Assembly: GCF_008711175.1 (NCBI RefSeq)
Contig: NZ_VWNF01000003.1
Coordinates: 1 to 64,000 of the forward strand
Direction of reading: 5' to 3'
Source: Nesterenkonia ebinurensis
Lineage (GTDB): Bacteria; Actinomycetota; Actinomycetes; Actinomycetales; Micrococcaceae
DNA: 64,000 bases
Position 1 is the first letter of the stretch; every line of letters begins with the position of its first letter. The notes beneath the pieces are model-generated. The model worked only from the letters and a program-made list of their open reading frames with translations. It did no database searches and was not told the DNA's origin. This document shows, piece by piece, positions 39,506 through 47,178 of the stretch. Position numbers and translations under genes: made by a program.

Positions 39506-40189
39506 ATGGCTCATTTCATCCTGATACCCGGACTGTGGCTCGACGCCTCCAGCTGGAGCAGAGTGGCCCCTCGCCTGGAGGCTGCCAGGCACACCACTGC
39601 TGCGCTGAGCCTTCCCGGGGACCGCGAAGCGACGCTGCAGGACTGGGTCGAAACCGTCGTCCGCGCCGTAGACGCCTCTGCTGAGGCGCCCGTGATAGTC
39701 GGACATTCGGCCGGTTGCGGCGTGGCCTATGCAGCGCTCGACGCCCGTCCGGATGCCGTGAAGCATCTGGTGCTCATCGGCGGATTCCCCCTGCCCAACG
39801 GCATGCCCCTGCTCGACGAGGACTTCCCAGAGTCGAAAGGGCTCATTCCGCTACCTGACTTCTCGGCTTTCACCGCTGAGGACCTGGCGGGGCTCGATGA
39901 TGCTGCGCTGGGTCAGTTCCGCGCATCCGCTGTGCCGGTACCGGCCAAGGTCCTCGACGACGTCCTGCAGCTGGAGAACGCAGCTCGCCGCAGCGTTGCC
40001 ATCACGGCGATCTGCACCGAGTACTCGGCGGCAGACCTGCAAGGTTGGACCGCGGCCGGCTTCGCACCCACCACAGAGTTCCCCCTGTTGGAGAAGCTGA
40101 ACTACATCGACCTGCCCACCGGGCACTGGCCCCAGTTCAGTCGTCCGGAGGATTTGACAGAGGTACTGCTCAACACCGCAGCGGGCTGA
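39506..40189 (+). CDS. Alpha/beta hydrolase
   Basis: A 227-residue single-domain alpha/beta hydrolase. MAHFILIPGLWLDASSWSRV gives the first strand and oxyanion loop; the nucleophile Ser is in VIVGHSAGCGVAYAAL; the late His is in LPTGHWPQFSRPEDL, and the acid is likely an Asp/Glu before it. The family covers esterases and lactonases; the substrate is unknown. ATG at 39506 has GAAAGG upstream. Confidence 0.87.
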   Translation: MAHFILIPGLWLDASSWSRVAPRLEAARHTTAALSLPGDREATLQDWVETVVRAVDASAEAPVIVGHSAGCGVAYAALDARPDAVKHLVLIGGFPLPNGMPLLDEDFPESKGLIPLPDFSAFTAEDLAGLDDAALGQFRASAVPVPAKVLDDVLQLENAARRSVAITAICTEYSAADLQGWTAAGFAPTTEFPLLEKLNYIDLPTGHWPQFSRPEDLTEVLLNTAAG

Positions 40190-40209
40190 GCAAGGGCAAA
40201 CGCTCGCCC

Positions 40210-40252
40210 TTGACCGAATCCTCATCATGCCCTAATGTAAAACCAAATGGTT
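40210..40252 (+). promoter_or_regulatory. Leaderless promoter and operator of arsR (40247)
   Basis: TTGACC (40210-40215), a 17-base spacer and TAATGT (40233-40238) form a good promoter. The predicted start, 7-8 bases on, falls at or just before the ATG at 40247, so the mRNA should be leaderless; no ribosome site is seen. The inverted repeat AACCA-AA-TGGTT (40241-40252) straddles the start codon and is a natural ArsR-type operator. The same block recurs at 56642-56684. Confidence 0.72.
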
Positions 40253-40594
40253 GTATATCAAACACAGGACATGGACCTCAGCGATGACGAGGTGGACCGG
40301 ATCTTCCGGGCCCTCGCCGACACCACACGCCGTGACATCGTCCGCCGCACACTCACCGACGAGGCCTCCATCTCCGATCTGGCACACCGCTACGAGATGT
40401 CGTTCGCGGCAGTGCAGAAGCACATCACGGTCCTGGAAGGAGCCGGACTCGTGACTAAGCACCGCAACGGCCGCGAGCGCCGCATCCGCGGCAATCCCGA
40501 GGCCATCCGAAAAGCACAGACCCTCCTGAACGCCTACGAACGGATCTGGCAGGGCCGTATCGACCGGCTCGATGCTCTGCTTGCCCAAAACTGA
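40247..40594 (+). CDS. ArsR-family transcriptional regulator
   Basis: A 115-residue winged-helix repressor of the non-metal ArsR group. Seen: VDRIFRALADTTRRDIVRRTL, ASISDLAHRYEMSFAAVQKHITVLEGAGLV (recognition helix) and the wing KHRNGRERRIRGN. No metal-binding Cys cluster is present. This type usually sits before SRPBCC or DHFR-like genes and represses its own operon. A later ATG (40271, MDLSDDEV) is possible but the promoter spacing favours 40247. It heads arsR-ribD-ribD-VOC. Confidence 0.9.
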   Translation: MVVYQTQDMDLSDDEVDRIFRALADTTRRDIVRRTLTDEASISDLAHRYEMSFAAVQKHITVLEGAGLVTKHRNGRERRIRGNPEAIRKAQTLLNAYERIWQGRIDRLDALLAQN

Positions 40595-40625
40595 CCCACA
40601 CCGTAAACCAGACTGATAGGAAGAG

Positions 40626-41213
40626 ATGCGCACCCTCATCATCACCGCCTTCGTCTCCCTCGACGGCGTCATGGAGGCACCCGGCGGGGAGCAGGGATAC
40701 CGCAACGCGGGCTGGACGTTCAAGGACGTTCCCTTCGACGAGTCCGCTTACGAGATCAAGGAACGCGAGCAACAGGAGGCTGCGGCGCTGCTGATCGGCC
40801 GTTGCAGCTACGAGGCGTTCTCTCCGGTCTGGCCGACGATGACCACGGAGTTCGCCCGCTTCAACGCCCTGCCGAAGTACGTCGTCTCCACCACACTCAA
40901 GGAAGAGGACCTTGTCGGGGACTGGGGTGAGATCACCATCCTGCGCTCGGCGGAGGAGGTGGCTCGGCTCAGGAAGACCAACGGCGGTCCGATCAGCGTG
41001 CACGGCAGTGCCACGCTCGGGCATGCTCTTGCCGATGCCGGACTGGTGGACCGCTATCACCTGCTGGTCTTCCCGCTGCTGCTCGGCGCCGGCAAACGGC
41101 TGTTCAGCACGGCCGACAAGGACGCCGAAAAACTGGATCTGGTCGAGCACGAGGTCTACAGCAACGGAGTGCAGAAGATGATCTACAACGTTGTGCGGAA
41201 AGAAGACTCATGA
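40626..41213 (+). CDS. Dihydrofolate reductase-like (RibD C-terminal) protein 1
   Basis: A 195-residue RibD_C/DHFR-fold reductase. It opens MRTLIITAFVSLDGVMEAPGG, has LLIGRCSYEAF, VVSTTLKEED, the NADP-contacting GPISVHGSATLGHALADAGLVDRYHLLVFPLLLGAGKRLF. True substrates of these stand-alone proteins are mostly unknown. It overlaps the next gene by ATGA and belongs to the arsR operon. Confidence 0.87.
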   Translation: MRTLIITAFVSLDGVMEAPGGEQGYRNAGWTFKDVPFDESAYEIKEREQQEAAALLIGRCSYEAFSPVWPTMTTEFARFNALPKYVVSTTLKEEDLVGDWGEITILRSAEEVARLRKTNGGPISVHGSATLGHALADAGLVDRYHLLVFPLLLGAGKRLFSTADKDAEKLDLVEHEVYSNGVQKMIYNVVRKEDS

Positions 41214-41815
41214 GCACCGTCGTCGCCGATATCTCGATGTCCCTGGACGGCTATGTCACCGGACCCGAGCCTGATCTTGAGCACGGATTAGGCTTGGGAG
41301 GTGAGGCCATTCAGCAGTGGGTATTCAACTCACAAAACTCTCCAGAGGATCGCCGTTTCCTCGAATCCGCCGGAGAGGGAACCGGTGCTGTGGTCATGGG
41401 CCGAAGAACTTTCGACTTCATCGACGGTCCGAACGGCTGGAACGACGACGTCGGCTACGCCTACGACCACAAACCGCCCTCTCGGCCACCGATTTTCGTC
41501 GTCACTCATGAGGCACCGGAAACGCCTCGACTGGCAGGATTCACTTTTATGACAGCTGGACTGGCCGCGGCAGTCAACGCTGCCCAGAAAGTCGCCGGGC
41601 AGAGCGAAACCGTCATCATGGGAGGAGCCGAGGTCATAGACCAGGCTCTGTCCGAAGGTCTGGTCGACACGCTGCGGATCCACCTCTCCCCTGTCATCTT
41701 GGGCGGCGGAACCCGCCTGTTCGACCTGCTCGACGAACGCATCCTGCTCACCCAAGGCGATGTCACCGTCACCCCACATGCCACCCATCTGACCTACCAG
41801 CTGAAGGAGACCTGA
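41210..41815 (+). CDS. Dihydrofolate reductase-like (RibD C-terminal) protein 2
   Basis: A 201-residue paralogous reductase. Diagnostic runs are VADISMSLDGYVTGPEPD, AVVMGRRTFDFIDG, IFVVTHEAPE and VIMGGAEVIDQALSEGLVDTL followed by HLSPVILGGGTRLF. It is coupled by ATGA to the first copy and by TGATG to the VOC gene, so the three enzymes are made together. Confidence 0.88.
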   Translation: MSTVVADISMSLDGYVTGPEPDLEHGLGLGGEAIQQWVFNSQNSPEDRRFLESAGEGTGAVVMGRRTFDFIDGPNGWNDDVGYAYDHKPPSRPPIFVVTHEAPETPRLAGFTFMTAGLAAAVNAAQKVAGQSETVIMGGAEVIDQALSEGLVDTLRIHLSPVILGGGTRLFDLLDERILLTQGDVTVTPHATHLTYQLKET

Positions 41816-42216
41816 TGTCTCGACTACTCACCATCAGCCTGCCGATTGCTGACCGCCAGCGTTCCTACGCCTTCTATCAGGACACGCTTGGCCTCGAGCC
41901 GTTCGGCGAACCTGCTGAGGACGGCGTACCCGAGCCGCTGCAGTTCCGACTGGATCAACGCACCTCGCTGATGCTCGTTCCCACCGGCGGCTTCGGCTGG
42001 GTGCTAGGAAGCCGGGACGTCGCACCGCCGGGAGTCAGCGAGGTCCTGCTGAGCCTAAACGTCGCCTCGGCCGAGGCGGTCAGCGCCGTCGTCACCCGGA
42101 TGCACGACGCCGGCGGTGAAGTCCTCGCTGAACCCGCTCAGCAGGACTGGGGTTTCACTGCTGTGGCCACCGATCCGGACGGCCACGCCTGGCAGATCAT
42201 CGCCGAGGTCGGGTAG
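41815..42216 (+). CDS. VOC (glyoxalase/bleomycin-resistance fold) protein
   Basis: A 133-residue vicinal-oxygen-chelate protein with the two paired beta-alpha-beta modules: ISLPIADRQRSYAFYQDTLGLEPFG at the start, and DPDGHAWQIIAEV at the end with the metal Glu position near the C-terminus. It may be a small-molecule binder or glutathione/mycothiol-type lyase. Last gene of the arsR operon. Confidence 0.87.
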   Translation: MSRLLTISLPIADRQRSYAFYQDTLGLEPFGEPAEDGVPEPLQFRLDQRTSLMLVPTGGFGWVLGSRDVAPPGVSEVLLSLNVASAEAVSAVVTRMHDAGGEVLAEPAQQDWGFTAVATDPDGHAWQIIAEVG

Positions 42217-42254
42217 GCCATCAGATTCGGCGATCGCAGCGAGGGCGGCTTCTG

Positions 42255-42323
42255 CGTAATCATCGCAGACCCGAGGGCAATGAGTTCTGCGTGGTCCGGT
42301 CCCCGGCTGAGATGCAGGGGTGA
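42255..42323 (+). pseudogene. C-terminal tail of a VOC protein, frameshifted
   Basis: After the stop of the VOC gene the DNA reads FCVIIAD in one frame and, one base shifted, EGNEFCVVRSPAEMQG and TGA (42273-42323). The combined text ADP-EGNEFCVVRSP is the standard end of VOC proteins such as the one at 45429. So a second VOC gene once followed, and only its end is left. Confidence 0.6.
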
Positions 42324-42326
42324 GGC

Positions 42327-42872
42327 TCACTGAGCTTTGGATGAGTTCCTCTGTTCAGCGAGACCCCTGAGCACCAGGAGCTGTTTGCGCATCATGATCA
42401 GGTCTCCCCAGGCCAACGCATAGCGACGCTGGCGGTTGAGCAGCCTGCCGATGGGTGGCATCCACATGATCGCGCTCAGCCGCGAACTCTCCTCAGCAAC
42501 GCGATCAATCCGGTATTGCAGGCGGATGGCCCCGAACGCACGCTGCGGCCAGCCAGGGTTCATCTCCACGATGATCGATTCATCAGGGACGAAATCGGTC
42601 AAGGTGAAGATCGTCATGAACTGCTGGCCTACCTCCAGCGCACGCAGACCCGCGTCTGGCTCACGAGGGCTCCGGCGGCCGAGATTGTCGATCCAGTCAT
42701 AGCTGTACGGTGCGCGCCTGAGCTGACACAGCCAGAGGAACAACGTTTCCGGGCGGGCAGAAGTCGTCACTGATCGTGTTGCCACCCGAGATTCCGACCC
42801 TGGGCACTCGCTGACATCCGGTACGGCAACTCCCCATGCCCAAGGAAGTCTGCGGGAACGGCGAGGGTTCAT
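42327..42872 (-). CDS. SRPBCC-fold protein
   Basis: A 181-residue polyketide-cyclase/SRPBCC-like protein. Characteristic text: RPETLFLWLCQLRRAPYSYDWIDNLGRRSPRE, then GQQFMTIFTLTDFVPDESIIVEM and a long C-terminal helix. The ligand is unknown. The first 35 residues have no family pattern, so the start may lie further in. It stands alone, convergent with the arsR operon and its VOC fragment. The 169 bp behind its start show no gene. Confidence 0.7.
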   Translation of the reverse strand: MNPRRSRRLPWAWGVAVPDVSECPGSESRVATRSVTTSARPETLFLWLCQLRRAPYSYDWIDNLGRRSPREPDAGLRALEVGQQFMTIFTLTDFVPDESIIVEMNPGWPQRAFGAIRLQYRIDRVAEESSRLSAIMWMPPIGRLLNRQRRYALAWGDLIMMRKQLLVLRGLAEQRNSSKAQ

Positions 42873-43041
42873 GACTCCAACCCTAAGCGGTGCTTTCCAG
42901 AAGCAGACCAGGATGACGTTCTACATGTCAGGACACAGCAGGTGACAAATATTCTGAGGCTGGCGAACAGCATCAAACTCCAGTCCATCGCTGACTCTTT
43001 CCGCAGTTCCTAGGCGCCCAAGAGACAGTTTCCGGATCCGG

Positions 43042-43407
43042 TCAGGAAGAAGCTTCCTGCCTGTACATCAGCACTGTCGCGATACCGTCGACCAGGAAAA
43101 GACCGCACATCGTCAACGCTCCTTGGGCGTTGCCTTGACGGCGGTACTCATTCACGATGACCAGGTGCAGTGCTTCCCTGCCTACCAGCACAGGCCATCG
43201 CCTGCGCGGCCAGACACGACCTGAGGTCAGGATCATCGTGCCCAACACAACATCCACCAAACCGATGGCGCGACTCCGTCGCGGCTCACCGGGCAGCCCC
43301 AGCAACTTTGCGCAACGAATCGGATCCAGGCTCAGCCCGGCACCGATACCTACTGTGGTAGCCCCGATGACATCAGCCAGAGCGTCGACCGTTCCACGCC
43401 GTCTCAT
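43042..43407 (-). CDS. Small membrane protein of unknown function
   Basis: A 121-residue protein with three or four hydrophobic stretches: LADVIGATTVGIGAGLSL, AIGLVDVVLGTMILTSG, WPVLVGREALHLVIV and GLFLVDGIATVLMY. I cannot name the family with confidence; size and layout recall DUF4267-like proteins. It lies 47 bases downstream of the WYL regulator on the same strand and may share its transcript. Confidence 0.55.
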   Translation of the reverse strand: MRRRGTVDALADVIGATTVGIGAGLSLDPIRCAKLLGLPGEPRRSRAIGLVDVVLGTMILTSGRVWPRRRWPVLVGREALHLVIVNEYRRQGNAQGALTMCGLFLVDGIATVLMYRQEASS

Positions 43408-43454
43408 AGGACCACGCTACAGGAGATCAGGCTGCCGGAGCTGCGAAACGAGCT

Positions 43455-44402
43455 CTAGGACATCATCATCAGTCGGTGGGCCAGAGCGGCTGCGGCGTCG
43501 CGGAGCTCCGGAGGCTCGAGGATCTCGGTCTCAAGGTCCAGCATCGCAATGTGCAATGCCAGCCAGTCGAGGTCATCGGCTCCAGCAGTGAGAATGCACC
43601 AGCCTTCAGTGTCCTCTTCGATCCGAGCCATCCGTGGCGGCACCCTGCGGCGTACCTCCTCAGCCGGAGCGTGCAGCCGCACCCGGGCCAGGTGGCTGTA
43701 GGGCGAGGCGGTCACCGACTCCTGGACATACTCCACCGGATCGGGGTGCTCCCGGGCGCGGAAGCGCCAGGTGGTGGCCACCACGCTCCTCATCCGATCC
43801 AGGCGGAAAGTCCGCCAGTCCTCCCGGTCCACGTCGTATGCCATCAGGTACCAATGCCAGCCAGCGGCGACCATCCGCACCGGCTCGACCCGCCGTTCCT
43901 GCTCCTGGGCCCCGTACCGGGTGTACAGGAAGCGAACACGGACCCGGTCGCGGCAGGCACGGGAGAGCACAGTGAGAATCTCGACATCGATCTCCTGGGT
44001 CCCGTCAAGGGTCTCTGTGGCCTCATAGACTGCGCGCACCCCGCCGCGCAGCCTGGGCGGCATCACCTGATCGAGCTTGGCCAGTGCACGTAAGGCGGCG
44101 TCCCCGATCCCGGAGATCGTCCCGCCTGCGGCCATCCGTAATGAGACTGCCGTGGCGGTGGCCTCCTCATCATCCAGCAGCAGGGGCGGAAGCTCCTTGC
44201 CTGCGCCCAGGCGGTACCCGCCGCCCACGCCCGGCACCGCATCCACCGGATACCCCAGACTGCGCAGCCGCTCGATATCGCGGCGCACCGAACGATCGGT
44301 GACACCCAGCTCAGCTGACAATTCGACAGCCGTCCACATGGCGCGCCGCTGCAGCAGCGCCAGCAGACGGAGTACGCGTTCTGTGGTTCCTTCTGAGGGC
44401 AT
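43455..44402 (-). CDS. YafY-like HTH/WYL-domain transcriptional regulator
   Basis: A 315-residue regulator: N-terminal HTH_11 (RVLRLLALLQRRAMWTAVEL, then TDRSVRRDIERLRSLGYPV), a linker, and a WYL domain with VRVRFLYTRYGAQEQERRVEPVRMV, WYLMAYDVDREDWRTFRLDRM. WYL domains sense nucleic acids or small ligands. It is divergent from the DinB-VOC region. The duplicated motif at 44421 and 44805 is its likely binding site. Confidence 0.9.
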   Translation of the reverse strand: MPSEGTTERVLRLLALLQRRAMWTAVELSAELGVTDRSVRRDIERLRSLGYPVDAVPGVGGGYRLGAGKELPPLLLDDEEATATAVSLRMAAGGTISGIGDAALRALAKLDQVMPPRLRGGVRAVYEATETLDGTQEIDVEILTVLSRACRDRVRVRFLYTRYGAQEQERRVEPVRMVAAGWHWYLMAYDVDREDWRTFRLDRMRSVVATTWRFRAREHPDPVEYVQESVTASPYSHLARVRLHAPAEEVRRRVPPRMARIEEDTEGWCILTAGADDLDWLALHIAMLDLETEILEPPELRDAAAALAHRLMMMS

Positions 44403-44420
44403 ACAGAGATTCTCGCACTC

Positions 44421-44445
44421 ATCACGGACATAAACTGTCCGCTAT
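44421..44445. promoter_or_regulatory. WYL operator candidate, copy 1
   Basis: The 25-base box beginning ATCACGGA and ending AACTGTCCGCTAT matches copy 2 (44805-44829) at 21 of 25 positions. Inside is the dyad GGACA-TAAAC-TGTCC (44426-44440). It lies 19 bases upstream of the WYL start, suiting autoregulation. Confidence 0.65.
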
Positions 44446-44568
44446 TGCTGGGAACCTGTAGTCATGAGCAGCACATCTCAGGCCGCAACCAAGACGAGGG
44501 CCCCTGCCCCGCCCCATCATCTACACCACTTTGTTCCCCACCCCCGTCTTCGGCTTGAGGAGAATGCC

Positions 44569-44790
44569 ATGTCTCCATCACCACCCTCAGGCCAGTACCG
44601 TTCAGCGCCACGCATCGCACTGGCCCTATCCGAAGCCCTGTCCGCATGGGCGGAGGCCTCTGCACAGAGAAAGAGTTCTTCTCCCTCATGGCGCAATGAA
44701 ACTCTGCGGGGCAGGGCCCAGCTGCGCAAGGCTGAAGGTAGGCGAGAGGCCGCAATCACCGAACGGCTGCTGATGCCCAGGCAGTTCTGA
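44569..44790 (+). CDS. Small hypothetical protein
   Basis: A 73-residue basic, helical protein (SAPRIALALSEALSAWAEAS, then RGRAQLRKAEGRREAAITERLL). I do not recognise a family. The ATG has GAGGAG 8 bases upstream, which supports it; a frame continuing upstream to 44464 is Pro/His-rich and looks non-coding. It lies between the two copies of the WYL box. Confidence 0.45.
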   Translation: MSPSPPSGQYRSAPRIALALSEALSAWAEASAQRKSSSPSWRNETLRGRAQLRKAEGRREAAITERLLMPRQF

Positions 44791-44804
44791 GCCTCAGCTG
44801 AACA

Positions 44805-44829
44805 ATCACGGAAGACAACTGTCCGCTAT
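44805..44829. promoter_or_regulatory. WYL operator candidate, copy 2
   Basis: Second copy of the box (begins ATCACGGA, ends AACTGTCCGCTAT), 18 bases before the DinB ATG, with the inner dyad GACA-AC-TGTC at 44814-44823. The distance to the ATG suggests it overlaps the promoter of the DinB-VOC operon. Confidence 0.65.
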
Positions 44830-44847
44830 CACTGAAAGTATGATCCT

Positions 44848-45432
44848 ATGACGAACGAAACCTGGAACGAAGTTCTGCGAGACCAGATCGACTGGCACTG
44901 GAGGCATCAGCTGCGGCCGCGGCTGGAGGGACTCACCGACCAGGAGTATTTCTGGGAGCCGGCCCCGGGCTCCTGGAACGTGCGCCCTCATGGCATTAGC
45001 AACGCACCCATTCAGGCAGGTTCGGGAAGCATGATCATCGAATTCGCCGCTCCCCCGCCGGAACCGGAGCCCTTCACCACCATCGCCTGGCGGTTGGGGC
45101 ATGTCATCGTCGGAGTCCTGGCGATGCGCAACGCCTCACATTTCGGACGTGCGGCCACCGACTACCGATCCTTCAACTATGCCGCCACCGCCTCCGAGGC
45201 TCTGGACCAGCTCGACGCCGAATACGCGACGTGGCTGACCGGCGTGGAGTCACTCGGCGAAGAAGGGCTGCACCGGCCCTGTGGAGAGGAACACTTCGAG
45301 GAGGACTCCATGGCCCGGCTGGTGCTCCATATCCACCGCGAACTGATCCATCATCTCTCTGAGGTCTGCCTGCTGCGTGACCTCTACCTGCACACCCACG
45401 GCACGTTCAACCAGGAGGAGGCACAGAAATGA
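44848..45432 (+). CDS. DinB-superfamily protein
   Basis: A 194-residue four-helix DinB fold. Metal-type histidines appear in IAWRLGHVIVGVLAMRNASHF and in LVLHIHRELIHHLSEVCLLRD; the N-terminal WNEVLRDQIDWHWRHQLRPRLEGLTDQEY fits the family. DinB-like proteins are thiol transferases or hydrolases. It is coupled by ATGA to a VOC gene and preceded by the WYL box. Confidence 0.87.
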   Translation: MTNETWNEVLRDQIDWHWRHQLRPRLEGLTDQEYFWEPAPGSWNVRPHGISNAPIQAGSGSMIIEFAAPPPEPEPFTTIAWRLGHVIVGVLAMRNASHFGRAATDYRSFNYAATASEALDQLDAEYATWLTGVESLGEEGLHRPCGEEHFEEDSMARLVLHIHRELIHHLSEVCLLRDLYLHTHGTFNQEEAQK

Positions 45433-45890
45433 GCCGCATGGTCCAGATCACGTTCGACGCCCATGACCCACAGGCACTTTCGACTTTCTGGGCTGAGGTG
45501 CTCGGCTATGTTCATCCGGCCCCACCCGGGGTGAAGCTGCAGCCAGGTGAAGACATCTGGTCAGCCTGGGACGAGTTCCTCGAAACATCCGGCGTGCCGG
45601 AGGAACAGCGCAACAGCGCCTCCGCCCTGGTAGATCCCGAAGGCAAAGGCCCGCGGCTCTTCTTCCAGAAGGTCCCGGAAGGCAAGACAGCTAAGAACCG
45701 CGTCCACCTGGATGTGCGCACCGCCTCGGACCTGCACCACGAGGAACGGATGGCAGCACTGGAAAAAGAGTGCGACCGTCTGGTGTCCCTGGGCGCCACC
45801 CGTCTTGAGCGGCATGAGCCTCAGCCTCCGATGAGCACCGGGTTCATCATCATGGCCGACCCGGAAGACAATGAGTTCTGCCTGGATTAG
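45429..45890 (+). CDS. VOC-family protein
   Basis: A 153-residue protein of the two-module VOC group: VQITFDAHDPQALSTFWAEVLGY, KNRVHLDVRTASDLHHEERM with the central His, and FIIMADPEDNEFCLD at the end. Its C-terminus resembles the isolated VOC tail at 42.3 kb. It overlaps the DinB stop by 4 bases. Confidence 0.88.
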   Translation: MSRMVQITFDAHDPQALSTFWAEVLGYVHPAPPGVKLQPGEDIWSAWDEFLETSGVPEEQRNSASALVDPEGKGPRLFFQKVPEGKTAKNRVHLDVRTASDLHHEERMAALEKECDRLVSLGATRLERHEPQPPMSTGFIIMADPEDNEFCLD

Positions 45891-45907
45891 AGGAGATAAT
45901 CGGAACC

Positions 45908-46123
45908 ATGAGCACACCAGATATCCGCCCTGTGGGAGATCTTCCTGATTCGATGGGAAAGACAGCTCCCCGCGAGCTGAAGTACGCAGGCATCGATTCC
46001 CTGCAGAAGGCCAGCGAGCACACCGAGAAAGAACTGCTGGCGATCCACGGCGTCGGCCCTAAGGCCATCCGGCTCATGAAAGCGGCGATGGCGGAGAAGG
46101 GCCTCAGCTTCCGCGAAAGCTGA
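45908..46123 (+). CDS. Helix-hairpin-helix DNA-binding-like small protein
   Basis: A 71-residue protein with a single HhH motif, ELLAIHGVGPKAIRLMKAAMAEKGL, similar to the C-terminal HhH of RNA polymerase alpha or to small stand-alone HhH proteins in Actinobacteria. It binds DNA non-specifically by family analogy; the role is unknown. It follows VOC by 17 bases with AGGAGATAATCGG before the ATG. Confidence 0.75.
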   Translation: MSTPDIRPVGDLPDSMGKTAPRELKYAGIDSLQKASEHTEKELLAIHGVGPKAIRLMKAAMAEKGLSFRES

Positions 46124-46134
46124 AGCCCCCGGCA

Positions 46135-46158
46135 GCTTGCCGACCGAAGCGGGCAAGC
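46135..46158 (+). terminator. Candidate terminator hairpin after the HhH gene
   Basis: GCTTGCC (46135-46141) and GGCAAGC (46152-46158) form a perfect 7-base stem with a 10-base loop, 12 bases after the stop. No T-run is present. Confidence 0.35.
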
Positions 46159-46188
46159 AGATGCCAGCCCGCACAGTGACAGGCAGGT

Positions 46189-46470
46189 TCACCGACGGTC
46201 GGGGTTCACCCAGTGGAGACCTTTGAACCGGGCGAAGTCGCTGTCGAACGAGCAGATGCCGGTTCCGTGCTCGATGGCCAGCGCTGCGAGGTGGGCGTCT
46301 GTGACGAGGTTCCCGTGAAGGTTGCCATCAGGAACTGACCGAGAACGTCCCGGCGGCGGGGACCGGGTGCCGACAGCCATGCCTGGTGCGGCATCGAGCC
46401 AGTCGTTGATATGGCTCCAGGCAGCGCCACGCCCATCCCGATGGTGCACATGCCGCCGACAACATCGCCC
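46189..46470 (-). pseudogene. Remnant of a VapC-type PIN toxin
   Basis: The last part reads GNLVTDAHLAALAIEHGTGICSFDSDFARFKGL, the conserved C-terminal half of a PIN toxin with two of its acidic residues. The middle is recovered only by changing frame: AWSHINDWLDA, then HQAWLSAPGPRRRDVLGQFLMAT in a second frame, then back. The N-terminal strand with the first Asp is not found. So two compensating frameshifts and a lost start make this non-functional. No antitoxin is adjacent. Confidence 0.65.
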
Positions 46471-46492
46471 GCCGCCAAGTAGCCATCAGTGC

Positions 46493-46518
46493 TTGACAAT
46501 AATATTTTTCAATGTCAG
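46493..46518 (+). promoter_or_regulatory. AT-rich promoter/operator of the HTH-SRPBCC operon
   Basis: TTGACA (46493-46498) begins a strikingly AT-rich stretch; TGACA (46494-46498) and TGTCA (46513-46517) form inverted half-sites just before the regulator's ATG. A matching -10 hexamer could not be fixed with confidence. The layout suits autorepression. Confidence 0.5.
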
Positions 46519-46528
46519 GATGCTGCGC

Positions 46529-47140
46529 ATGTTGGATGTGAGCGTGATTGACGATCCTGCCACGGCGTTGGTGGCCATCGACCCGGTGCGCAGCCGACTA
46601 TTGTCGGAGATTCGCGAGCCGACCTCCGCTGCGACACTGGCTCAGCGCGTGGGCATGTCGCGCCAAAAAGTGAACTACCATCTGCGCGCCCTGGAGTCTC
46701 ACGGCCTGGTAGAGGTAGTGGAGACCAAAAAGTGGGGCGGCCTCACTGAACGGCAACTGGTGACCACAGCAACCTCGTTCGTCGTTTCGCCCGGAGTTCT
46801 TGGCTCGGTCGCGGCCGACCCCGAGCGGGAGCTGGACCGACTCTCGGCCAGTTACCTCATCGCGCTGGCCGCTCGGGCGGTGCGCGAGGTCGGCGATCTG
46901 TTCCGCCGTGCAGGTGAAGCAGGAAAACACCTGGCGACGTTGTCGGTGGATACAGTCGTGCGCTTTCGCTCCGCCAAGGATCGCGCCGCATTCAGCCGGG
47001 AGCTCACCGAGGAGATCAACCGTCTGGTGGCGAAGTACCACGATGACTCCGCCCCCGGCGGGCGCTCACATCGGCTGATGCTGATGGCCCACCCACTCCC
47101 TGCACCGGGAGCCGAGAGAGCGCACCCAGAAACGAACTAG
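46529..47140 (+). CDS. Winged-helix (ArsR-like) transcriptional regulator
   Basis: About 203 residues. The HTH is TSAATLAQRVGMSRQKVNYHLRALESHGLVEVV, followed by KKWGGLTERQLVTTATSFVV and a helical C-domain (LSASYLIALAARAVREVGDLF). This type is often paired with SRPBCC genes, as here. ATG at 46529 has AGGA 8 bases upstream; an ATG three codons earlier is possible. Upstream bases overlap the PIN remnant on the other strand. Confidence 0.85.
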   Translation: MLDVSVIDDPATALVAIDPVRSRLLSEIREPTSAATLAQRVGMSRQKVNYHLRALESHGLVEVVETKKWGGLTERQLVTTATSFVVSPGVLGSVAADPERELDRLSASYLIALAARAVREVGDLFRRAGEAGKHLATLSVDTVVRFRSAKDRAAFSRELTEEINRLVAKYHDDSAPGGRSHRLMLMAHPLPAPGAERAHPETN

Positions 47141-47178
47141 TACATAAAACAAGAAGAGTGAAGGGGAGCAGGGTAACC

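Noticed and set aside
42890-43020. Short plus-strand reading frame ending NILRLANSIKLQSIADSF
   Set aside because: No start codon with a ribosome site and no recognisable family; probably chance.
44464-44568. Upstream extension of the small gene at 44569
   Set aside because: The Pro/His-rich translation looks non-coding and the good GAGGAG site points to the later ATG.
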